A DNA stretch of 64,000 nucleotides from Branchiostoma floridae (lineage: Eukaryota; Chordata; Leptocardii; Amphioxiformes; Branchiostomatidae). The stretch covers positions 9,391,673-9,455,672 of the forward strand of contig NC_049981.1 in the NCBI RefSeq assembly GCF_000003815.2, given 5' to 3'. Positions 1 to 10,600 of the stretch are shown piece by piece. The position numbers and the translations under genes are program-made. Within the stretch, counting starts at the first letter, position 1. Every line of letters begins with the position of its first letter. The notes below the pieces were generated by a model that was not told the DNA's origin, did not search any database, and worked only from the letters and a program-made list of their open reading frames with translations.

Positions 1-110
1 ATCTTCAGCACTGGAAAGCGAGTGCTGACGTCGTTTCAGCACTGGGAAGGTCTTCAAACCAGTGCTGAATTCTTTCCAGAACTGGAGTGTCTTATTGCTG
101 AGAGTCGTAT
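1..110. repeat. Alternating CAGCACTGG / CCAGTGCTG array, left part
   Basis: Imperfect copies of a 12-bp motif (TTCCAGTGCTGA or its complement TCAGCACTGGAA) at about 6, 38 and 59, with weaker ones between. Successive copies switch orientation. A second block lies at 1890-2022. Confidence 0.5.
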
Positions 111-320
111 TTGACGTAGATTCGAATAAAAAAGATAAGTAACTTCATGCCAAGAAACCGAAGTTGTGCCAATGTGTAATTGAAAGTGGACATATGTATA
201 ACGTATAAGTGATAGATATCATTAAAAAAAGTGCTGAGAGTGGTACTAGGCGTAAATTCTAATAAAAGATATGGTTGAAGTTCATCAGAGGCCCGAAGTT
301 GAGTTAACGTTTACCTTACC
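98..320. repeat. Degenerate ~135-bp tandem repeat left of the LINE
   Basis: GCTGAGAGTCGTATTTGACG at 98 and GCTGAGAGTGGTACTAGGCG at 233 start two diverged copies, each followed by an AATAAAA and CCGAAGTT block. Part of a third copy resumes right of the LINE (about 1740-1811, sharing GATAGATATCATTA with 212-225), so the LINE landed inside the array. Confidence 0.5.
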
Positions 321-1738
321 TTAAACCTTAGTTCCTCCCGCAACACTGTTGCATTGGTCGACTCGTCGAGCATATCTTCTCCAAAGCGTGCGGTCTTGCG
401 CTGCTACTGCCATGCTCTCCATACTGTTTATACCCATTTTTCTTCCATCATTCAAGATTGTCCGTCTTAGTGTAGTTTTAGGCCTGCCCCTGGGGCGGGT
501 GCCCTTAGGAGCCCATGACATAGCTGTTTTTGTTGTTCTTTTGTCGGATAGACGCCATACATGTCCAACAAATCTCAATCTTCTTCTTCTGACTGTCTCA
601 CTGGCTAAAGGCACCTTAGCTCTTTGCATGAGCTCTTCATTTGTGACGTGGTCACGCCAGGAGATGCCTAGGATTGTCCTAAGGCATTTACGTTGGAAAG
701 TGTCTAGTGATTGCGTTACCTCTGCAGTGCATTTCCACGATTCACATGCATATGTGGCTATTGGCATCACAATAGTCTGGAATAACTTTAACTTTAACGG
801 TACACTGATTTGCTTAGATAGCCAGAATTTTCTCAAGTATTGCCACATACCAGTAGCTTTGCCAAGCCTAGATTTGACGTCTTCTTCTGTGCCACCAAAC
901 ATAGTAATAATGCTGCCTAAGTAAGTGAATTTGTCGACATACTCGATTACTTCATTTTCAAGCACGATTGGTGCTGCATTATGGATTGTTGTCATTGCTT
1001 TGGTTTTTTCTCCACTTACTCTGAGTCCAATTTTCGCCCCTGTGGTAGAGAGTCTTTCTGTGAAACCTTGCAGATTCTCACAACTGTTGGCCAAAGCAGC
1101 TAAATCATCTGCGAAGTCGAGGTCACTCAGTGACCCGTCACCAAAAGCTATGCCATCTCCGACTTGTTTGGTCTTCTTCATAAGGAAGTCAATGACAATA
1201 ACAAATAGAAAGGGGGATAAAATACATCCTTGTTTCACTCCTGTTGCGACTTCAAACATTGTAGTAACTCCAGTCTTGGTTTTGATGCAACACTTAGAGT
1301 TCTCGTACAAGGATTTAAATAATTGGATATACTTCTCAGGTATGCCGTAAGCTCGAACAATCTTCCATAGGGATTCTCTATGTACAGAATCGAATGCTTT
1401 TCGAAAGTCAATGAAGTTGATTGCAAGTGCTGTTCTGTACTCGTGCGACTGTTCCACTATGTTACGAAGGGCGAAGATCTGTTCTATAGTTGATCTACCT
1501 TTCCTGAAACCTGCCTGCTCCTCTCTTAAAACTTTGTCCACTTCGTCTTTTAGTCTATGCAGGATTATACTGCAGAACACTTTCCCTGGTACAGATGTTA
1601 GAGTTACTCCCCTCCAGTTATTACAGTTGCTGGGGTCTCCTTTCTTGGCTATTTTAACTATGACCCCGTGTCTCCAATCATCTGGTACCTCCTCTTTTTG
1701 CCAAATCAGGTTGAACAGGTAAGATAGCGTTACTAGTA
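321..1738 (-). mobile_element. RTE-type LINE fragment, 5'-truncated reverse transcriptase
   Basis: Open frame on the minus strand from about 1738 to the stop at 321. Reverse-transcriptase blocks in order: QAGFRKGRST, FIDFRKAFDSVHRESLWK (motif A), GVKQGCILSPFLF (motif B), LDFADDLAAL (motif C), then the thumb and a WRDHVTNEEL and RRRRLRFVGHVWR C-terminus. In-frame coding upstream of the first plausible start (IWQKEEVPDDWRHGVIVKIA) shows the ORF is truncated at its 5' end, where a stop and repeat DNA follow. The 3' end is a short TAAGG-like run, as is usual in RTE elements. No endonuclease domain remains. The frame is unbroken for over 460 codons, so insertion is fairly recent. Confidence 0.85.
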
Positions 1739-1889
1739 TTTAATTTGTTGTGTAGTTGGAATTGGATATGTAAGGCATGTAACGTTATCTATAAAAGATA
1801 GATATCATTATGATCAACAAAGGATTGCAAACAATTTTATTGTGTGTGATTGCGAATCATAATTACAGTCCTTCTGGGAATGATTTGAG

Positions 1890-2022
1890 TGGCCAGTGCA
1901 GAACATCGTCTGAGCACTGGGTTATTAGTGCTGACGCCGACTTTTCCAGTGCTGATGGCGCCTCAGCACTGGAAGCCCACTGTGCTGACGAACATTTAGC
2001 ACTGGAAATCCAGTGCTGAAGC
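1890..2022. repeat. Alternating CAGCACTGG / CCAGTGCTG array, right part
   Basis: About eight copies of the same motif, spaced 13-20 bp and alternating in orientation, near 1892, 1912, 1926, 1946, 1964, 1979, 1997 and 2010. The two short ORFs over it are products of the repeat. Confidence 0.55.
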
Positions 2023-3652
2023 CAGCAGCTTTCCATGGTACTGCAGCGGAAAACCATTTTTGATATCTCGTGGTCTGAACTTTCACGGAGAATAATCCAA
2101 GAACCGGTTCGTAACAGTCGTGGCCTTTGGCAGATGTGCAATCAGTGTAGTTTTTACTAGTTCCGCCTTCATAAAGACGTACAGCTAGCACCATGGTGTG
2201 TGTGTCTGTATGTACATGTAGGTCAACAGCGTATAACTCGCGAAATTACGGATGGATCTTGGTGATATTTAGTAGGTGTGTAGCGGTTGTGGCGAGGATG
2301 GTCAAGTTCGAAAATGGTTTATCGCCAGGCGTTTCCTACGGTACTGCATCGGGCTTTGTATTCTTCTGTATTTGGCTGTATACAACATACTTCTTGAAGC
2401 TATGGCTAGATCTTAATTATAACTAGAGTTCCACGAACACATACCTTCACCAAATAAAGAAGATTGCTTGTTTTGAAACTTTTTGTGCTAAATTTTGCAC
2501 AATTGATATTTCTAAACATTCCTATTTTTGTGATCTACATTATGTTGAAGTCTGAGAGTCATGTTTTGGATTGCAGTGGACTTATAAAGTGGTGGCTGAT
2601 AGCTTGTTTTGCAACAATGAAGTGATGTATGTTTGGGGCCCCTAGCGGCCTGCTCTGGAACTATAGGGGCAATTTTGTCAGAATCTTCCATGGAGCATAT
2701 ATAATAATGGAACGTGGGAACGATGGATATTTAGCATTGCAGGTATCTTGGCATGTTGTAGGTTTGTCATGTAGTTTAGCTTAGGTAGTCCTGAATGTTC
2801 CCTCATCTGTAATAGTAGCTCACACCAATCCATATTTAGTCAGGTATTTGGCATCTTCTCTTATTCTTTGTATTTTCAATTTTTTCTCAAAGATACATGT
2901 ACACCCCTCTGGTAATGATATGGTTAATTAGCATACGAGGGCATATGCTCTGCGATGGCAAGGCTGAGATGGTGTAATGGCTGTGACCTTTGACCATGTA
3001 ATTGGAGTATTGATTAGGTTAGACAATTTTGGCTGGTCAAATGAACTGACCTTTGAGGTTGCATTGAAATAATCAGGCAATAGAGACCTTGGACTCAGGT
3101 ATGCGTACACGTTAGTCTCTCTGTAGCTTATGGATTGTACAGACTGTAGTGTGACATTAAGTTCCCCAAGGCGACACAGGTACATGTATCTGGCACTCAT
3201 AACCCATTGCTGCAGTGACATGGTCATAACATTACGTACTGGAAGTAGCAGTTGACAGGTCCGTTCCATGAACAAGATTGAGAGAGTTTGCAGAGAATTT
3301 TGCTACAGTAACTTGTTTGTCCCTCAGGGAGCTGCAACTTGCTCATGATGCAGTCCTCGCAAATTAAAAATCTGGTAGCCTCCAGCACCTGATGAGCAGG
3401 TTCTCAAATGCTACAAATAGTTCAATTTAACAATCACCAAAAAGAAGACTGCTGGGGTCCACCATTACCAAACCCATTACCCCCTGTCTAACTAAAAAGA
3501 GAAATTTATTTAATGTTAGCTAGTATTCTGAGATGTACTAATTATATACTGGTGTGACAACAATGTGCAATAAAGGTATTCATTCAATCATTCAAACTAT
3601 AACTTTTACAGATACATGTAACTCTGCAACAAAATATTGTCAATGTTTCGGT
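2023..3652. other. Intergenic, AP4E1 3' flank
   Basis: No gene seen. Contains pieces of the dispersed amphioxus repeat with GGTACTGCAGCGGAA and GGGGCCCCTAGCGG (about 2030-2160, 2330-2350, 2630-2690), and near 3560-3600 an AATAAAGG(T)ATTCATTC run that looks like the 3' tail of a LINE. Confidence 0.5.
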
Positions 3653-3658
3653 TTTATT
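3653..3658 (-). terminator. Candidate AP4E1 polyadenylation signal
   Basis: AATAAA read on the minus strand (TTTATT on plus), about 295 nt past the AP4E1 stop codon. It is the first clear canonical hexamer after the stop. A second hexamer lies further on, near 3506. No transcript data were available to choose between them. Confidence 0.5.
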
Positions 3659-3952
3659 CAAATCTCAGTTCATGTAGCTATGTACAAGGCTAGCCTTCCA
3701 ACCTTCATCATTACAGATTTCAAGACTCACATCTTACACGGAAATATCAGTATTGAGTGGATATAGTTGACCTAACGAGTCTATTTGTGCCTAGCCCTGG
3801 CTCTGAAATGTTCTGATTGGCTGGGGGCTAAACTGTCCAGGTGCTGAAACATCCTGCTACCAATTCAATGCTTAGCTAACTGATACATACTAGGTAGCAA
3901 TAAAAAAAATCTATACAGGCTACAGAAATTTCAGGATACAATGATATTTGAG

Positions 3953-4666
3953 TCACCTGAAGATAGCAGCACATTCCCTAACTATACATTCAGTGAAGAG
4001 CTGGCTGTTGGATTTTACCCATAGTTCCACAGTGCTAGTGTTGACCTTGGTGGTGACCTTGACATGGAGGAGACAGAGGCCCTGCTGGAGGAGGGATCCG
4101 CTGGCTATGCCCTCATTACCTAAACAAACAAACAAACATGAATACAACCTTTAAGACAAACAGTCTCGAGGTTTCACAAATTGCGCTGAACCCAAATTAT
4201 AATATAGCTTACTTTTCAAACAACTATGTACACTACAATTGGAACAAAGATTTTATTATTTTACTGACAAAAAATTTCAGGAATATGCTGCATACCTTTC
4301 ATATACAACCCTACACAAATATCTAGGTGAACTGACTGGTGCACCCAAAGTCAGAAATTAGGTTCACAGCTCCAATTTTGAGTGAACAAAAGTGAACACT
4401 GTGGTTAGACATTCAGATAATAGGATAAGCAAGATAACAGTCGCTCAAACAACTGGATATAGCTTTGGTAATGGTCACATATTTAATGAACAATGATCAA
4501 AATAATCTTACCTATGATATCTACAGGATGGATCCCAAGCCTGCCTTGTAACATGTCCATGATGCCTGCTACTTTAGTGACCTTGCTGATCTCCAGTTTG
4601 AGACGCTTGTCGTGTGACGTGAGCGGCCACTTCTCTCCATACTGTTCTGTGGTTAACTCCAATGAT
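3953..4666 (-). CDS. AP4E1: AP4E1 exons 20 and 21, ear C-terminus and stop
   Basis: Exon 20 (4512-4666) encodes RSLELTTEQYGEKWPLTSHD and ends RLGIHPVDIIG. Exon 21 (3953-4119) encodes NEGIASGSLLQQGLCLLHVK and ends ECAAIFR, TGA. These match the human LRLHIIEIIGNEGLLACQLL and LALWFRSSCSTL regions. The intron between them has a GTAAGA donor and TTTGTTTGTTTAG acceptor. The 3' UTR runs to lower coordinates. Confidence 0.93.
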
Positions 4667-7600
4667 CTGTAGTGTAGAGCGAGATTATTACTGATAAAAT
4701 GTGGTCCATGCATATGGACAGGAGGTCACTATACACAGGATTCTTAATGCTTGTGTCAGTGGGATCAATTATCAAAGGGACCGGGTGGTCCTTGTGTAGA
4801 GGTGGTACAGGCCTAGGGTTGACTGTTAAAATAACTATCAATATGGCCAATTCTTTTTGACATTCTGGTATCACCCACATAACAGTAACAATAACCCTAA
4901 ATTCCGAGACAACCGATATTTGCTTGTATGAGCTGGGATGAAGGGTGACAACTTCCAACAACATCTGATCCAGTCTAATTTTTGAGTTGGATAACAGAAG
5001 AATATTTTCATTTGAATTTTTTTCCACAGGTTTTCCAGAGACGTTCCATTTGTACTGGGAGCCAAAACAACAGCCATACATACAGCACAGGACAGGTGAA
5101 GTCTTACCTGATAACATCTGACAGCTGTACAGGGCAGGTGAAGTCTTACCTGATAACATCTGACAGCTGTACAGGGCAGGTGAAGTCTTACCTGACAACA
5201 TCTGACAGCTGTACAGGACAGGTGAAGTCTTACCTGATAACATCTGACAGCTGTACAGAACAGGTGAAGTCTTACCTGACAACATCTGACAGCTGTACAG
5301 GACAGGTGAAGTCTTACCTGACAACATCTGACAGCTGTACAGGACAGGTGAAGTCTTACCTGACAACATCTGACAGCTGTACTGGGCAGGTGAAGAAGAG
5401 GCGCCTGTTGGTGAGGGTGTGGTCCTTGTACGACAGTTCCCCACCCAGGTGCATACTCAGGGCAGGTGCCTTACAGGTCAGGTGGGCTGAATGTACCGAG
5501 CACGAACATGGTGCTATCTTCTCCTCCACAATACAGCTACTTTCTGTTCCTCCTATGTAACACTGAGGACAGAAACAAAAAATCATGATCTAATTCTAAA
5601 GTTATCAATACATGATGTATAAACTCTGTCCAGTCAATAAAAATAAAACATATCCACTGTACGTGTCATATCCCCCAAATAAAACATATCCCTCTATAAG
5701 ACACCGTTTTCTTCTTTTCTTTAGAATTTGAATCCACATCAAACATAGTGCCGATGCTACTTGAAGCATCTGACCATTTCCAAAATCATATCCTGTCGAT
5801 TTGAGTAGCTGCTATTTGGCACAACTAACCTGAAAATTTGATGAAGGCTCCAACTTCGCACAGACGTCAGCGACCACTCTGTTGCTACTGTGATTGGTCA
5901 TGAAAAGCACCACTACGAACTCCTCCGGCTTCCACACCTTACAAAGGGACAGTCGAACTATTTCATCCCCACACAGTTCCACATGTTCCACAGAATGAGG
6001 GAATTCCATCAGGCATTCCGGTAACGTTGTGGGGACTTCTGTTCCGTTGTCAAATTTCATCCTATCCGTATCGTTATCCCTATCAAGTATGGAGTCCGTC
6101 GACGTAGATGTCAGTAAAACTTGCGGTCTGTCCAAACCTATAACTAAGTCCTCTGATTGTAATTGTAAACTGTCACATGGTTCCTCAGTTTTTTGTTCAG
6201 TTCTGTTGTTAGGAAGCTTTTCAATGTTCTGTTGTGAGTTCAACGTTTTTTCTAGCATATTTGATTGTCGAGAGTCTGTAGCACCTTTGGAGTCTTTCTC
6301 AACAGTTTCAAAGTCTTCTTCCAAGCTGCTTTCCACATGTCTTGCATTGTCAGTTGAATTGGAAGACGTTTTTAAGATTCCAGGGCCGATAGGGTCAAGC
6401 TGCAAGACGTTTTCTAAGTCAAACAAGTTGTCATGAGTCTCGGCACTGGTTAGAATGTCTGTTCTGGTAGTTGTGTTGGAGGGGTCTTGTGAAGAGAGTT
6501 CTAAGGAGTCGATGCCTTCAAGAAGGTTTCCGACAGCCGGCCCGCGAGTCTTCCCTCTTCTAGACGTCTTAAGGATCCCTCGTCCTCTTGACGTCTGACG
6601 AAAAAATTTTAAGAAAGATGTTTAAGTATGACAACAACAGCAAAAATGTCTGGTGTTTTACAAATGATGTCAAGTTTAGTGGCTTGTATGTAGCTGTGAC
6701 GTCAAGCTGTAGAGGCTACAATGTATGATTTGTACCCTTGACTTTATCTATTACTTCTGGGAAGAAGGATCATCTCTGACTTGGTACTGTTTTTGGCTGT
6801 GTTTGTGTGTTTCCACCTATAATTCAAGACCAGTTTGATAGATACAAATTTTGCTGGGGGTAGTTATTGAAGTAAATTTTGCAGTATTTTCAGGTACTGT
6901 TACAGTAGCATTTAGGCCTGGCCCCCTCTTTCTGAAAGTAGTGTGGTATCATCCATGGACAGCTGACTTTCTTAGAATTAAGGGACAATCAATGACCCCT
7001 TACAAGAGATAGCTGGGATTGATTAAGGGAAGACAGAAAGGGGAGGATCACTAACATCTGTGATGGCTGGTGCTATTGGGTTAAGCAATCCACAAGCACT
7101 TTCAATAATTCAAGGAGGTATGAGATCTTGGATCTCTTGTTTCCTCCAGTCTGTACATAGAATATGATACTTTTTTATTTCAACACCTATTCTTCAATCT
7201 CTGTTTCTCATTTGGAAATATCTTTTCTAAATAAAGAGAAACTAATACTTCATGTATCTATTAACAATTTTCTAAACTCTAAGCTATTCACCTGTGCTGT
7301 TCCTCCCTGCTGTAGTCCACTGAACAGCGCACTGGCCAGCTGCTGTTTCCTCCTGTCCTCCTGAAGGTCAGGCAGGTCATTGCTGTGCTGTCCTGGGAGG
7401 GCCACTACTGTGCTGGGCTAGAGACAAATATCACAGACCATGAAACAACCATCTTCTTTGGTTCATGTAACAGTTGTACTTTCCTTATTCTACACACAAT
7501 CATAACATCCTTTAAAATGTTTTCAACTATTACATATTTTCCAGGGGAAAAAATATTTTTCTGTCCAAAATGATGCACAGAATTGGGAATTTTGATAGGG

Positions 7601-10600
7601 AATTGAAATTGAATCAATACTTACACTTTCAGCCATGGAAGTATTTTTAATGTCATTTCACAGCAGATTATGAGAAATGTGAATTCAAACCTGGACCCTC
7701 AAAACCCATTCAACACTTTTTCCCTGTGCACTCCCACTGAATTTGTACACATGTGCACCATTAAAAGTTTCAATCACAATTTTGATGAAGTACCTCTACA
7801 AACTTTAATGCAATGTCTAATTTACCTCCACATGAGCACCTCCTGAATAACTTGACATGTCTGGTGCTTCTTGTACTACTTCCCCAGTCTCTTCTTGTCC
7901 CTCCTTCGTGACCTCAAGTGTTGGAGCAGCCATTTTCTTGACCTTGGTACAGCCATCTTTACTCCAGATCTTCCGAACTCCCCTCGTCCTAAGTCCCAAA
8001 CTGTAATAGTCATAACAAAATAGAAGTACATGACATTGACGTTTAGACAGGTAATGCGATTCCTTAATATAAAAATTGCCAGGGCCTATATTAAAAAAAA
8101 GTAAAATTTTTCAACTGTCTCTTCTAACTATACCTCCATGCCAAATGTCCAGTCATTATTTGGCCAGATGAAATGAAAAAGCTGAATCCATTTCAAGACT
8201 AGCCTGTGTTTACACAATCTCTCGCTGGCTGGGGTTAATGACCCCCTCCCCGAAACTAGGGCGGAGGCAATTGTAGGGCTGGCCGCTAGGGGCGCGATTT
8301 TAGGTTAATTTGAAGACCTGGCAGAAGAAGAATGAACATGTCAAAAGACACTGTGTATGGATTGAAAGAGAAAAAGTAATGTATACCATGTTCTGTGAGT
8401 TCATTCATTTGTTTAACCTTCCTGACTACTCAGACTTAATAACGATGGCCATTATAGAGTAGCTAAACTTTCTTTCCAACACTGAATTAATATAGGGACT
8501 TACCCTAAATTTTCGGCCAACTCCGTCAACCTTGTTCACAGAATGACCCTACAATGTATCTCCGGCAGTGACGTCAGGAACACGCCACTTTTGCAGGAGG
8601 GGGTCATAAGTATCAGAAAGTTTGTGCCGCCCCCCGTCTCTGTTGAGTGTGGGCCGGTGGGCTCTAATGTACACTGCCTCCTTCACTCCTCGCACGAAGT
8701 AATCCTGTTCTGAGTCTAAGATTTTGACTTTGTCCAACGAAACGGAATGTCCCGGAGACTCTATATGTATATGTTGCGCCACCTCAGATGATTTGACAGA
8801 GCTAGGACGCCGATGTTCGAGGAACCTAGTTTTCAGTGCACGTTCCGTCTCACCAATGTATGTTTTCTTACAAGGGCCTTTGTTAGTTTTCCCTTGACAC
8901 GTGATGTGGTACACCACCCCACACCTACTTTCTTTGGGAGTTTTGTCCTTGGGTGCCACTAGGAACTTCTTGAGCGTACGTGTCGGCTTGAAACAGGTCT
9001 TAATCCTGTATTTGTTGAAGACCCTCCTAAGGGCTTCCGAGGTTCCTTTCAAATAGGGCAAAACTACAAGACCTCTGTTTGTTTTGGAAGAAGACCGGTT
9101 TTGGGTGATGTTATTTTGGGGTTCTGATCTTGGTGTAGTAGCCTTCTTAATCGCCCAGTCTGGGTAGCCGCACACTTTCAATGCCTTAATCAAGTGGTCT
9201 TTCTCTCTTTGTTTATCCCGCTGGTCTGTGATTAAAGTCTCCGCTCTATGGAACAAGGTGCGGATCACCCCTAACTTGTGGTCTAGAGGGTGGTTTGACT
9301 TAAAGTTTAAATATTGATCCGTGTGGGTTTTCTTTCTGTAGATGTCGATGTGAAGTGTTCCATCTTCTTGGACAACTGTCAGAGTATCAAGGAAAGGGAG
9401 GGACTTGTTTTGTTCTGATTCAAATGTGAATTTGATATCTGGGTCCAAACTATTCAGATGGTTAGTGAATTCATCCGCAAACGCCTTCTTCAGTTTGGTA
9501 TGAGTGTCGTCCACATATCTAAACCACCATAAAGGTGGGTGGGGGGCATTCTGTGAACAAGGTCGACGGAGTTGGCCGAAAATTTAGGGTAAGTCCCTAT
9601 ATTAATTCAGTGTTGGAAAGAAAGTTTAGCTATTCTATAATGTATTCTACCAACACAGATGAACTTTCATGCTAACGATGGCCATTTTTAATTCTATGGC
9701 CAACTCTAATTTTATTTCTCTCCAGAAATTAACATAAAAATAATAATTACAAAGAAGAGTTGTTGAAGATTGATACCTACCCATCAAGTTTGTCAGAACT
9801 TTCCCCCGACCCCCCTGAGCTGAGGGACCCTGATGGCTCCGATACCCCCTTACTCTGTGAGGAGGGGGGTGTGGAGGATGCTGTGAGGGAGGGGGGGACC
9901 AGGGGGGTGTCGTATGGCTTGAAGTTGAGACCGGAGAACAAAGCGGCTTGGGCTGGGGGTGAAACAAAAAAATATAATGTGAATGGTGATGCTGAGCACA
10001 TTGGAGTTTAGCAATCAAATTTAATTCTTGATTCAGTGATGTCTTTCACCAACCTTACAGCAATTCTGACTTGCTCTAGATCTGATTTGCACTGCAGCTA
10101 GGTGTCATTGCTGCAGTGTACATGTAAATGAGACTGAGTTTATATCCCCCTCATCACAGTGTATTCTTCACATTGCAGCAGCGACACCTAGCTGCAGTGA
10201 AAAGTATAACAGGTCAACAGTGTTGCTACAGGAAGGTACAAGACACTCAGCAAAACATTGGCTAGGTATAAACACTTGGTTGTATACAATAAGGTTTATC
10301 AACTACCAAGAACCTGATGAATCTATTAATTGTGGAATCAAATGTAAAAGAAGCAGTATGTGGTGAAGGTTCATATGATTCAAAGCCTTTAAAAATGTTT
10401 TTGGTAATGAAAGCTGTTCAATCAAGATTCATGAGCATGAAAGTCGTGTCTTCAGTATCCTTCTGTTATACATGTACATATATCTGTATCATGTAGCCAA
10501 TATTTGGCGTAACATACCAGCTTCTGTATATGTATAGCTTGTGTAACCACACTTTTGGAGTTAACACCCAAGCTTCAGCATCATTCTGTCTTTGTATAGC

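Noticed and set aside
349-1350. Plus-strand ORFs of 191 and 141 aa
   Set aside because: Antisense shadows of the LINE reverse transcriptase.
5087-5401. CRISPR-like array
   Set aside because: The units are head-to-tail with no spacers, and the setting is an animal gene.
4653-5444. 263-aa minus-strand ORF with repeated YSCQMLSGKTSPVL units
   Set aside because: It is the 42-bp repeat read in another frame than AP4E1 exons 19 and 20; the 42-bp unit is a multiple of 3 and so stays open by default.
4982-5560. 192-aa plus-strand ORF with repeated TGQVKSYLITSDSC
   Set aside because: Opposite-strand shadow of the same 42-bp repeat.
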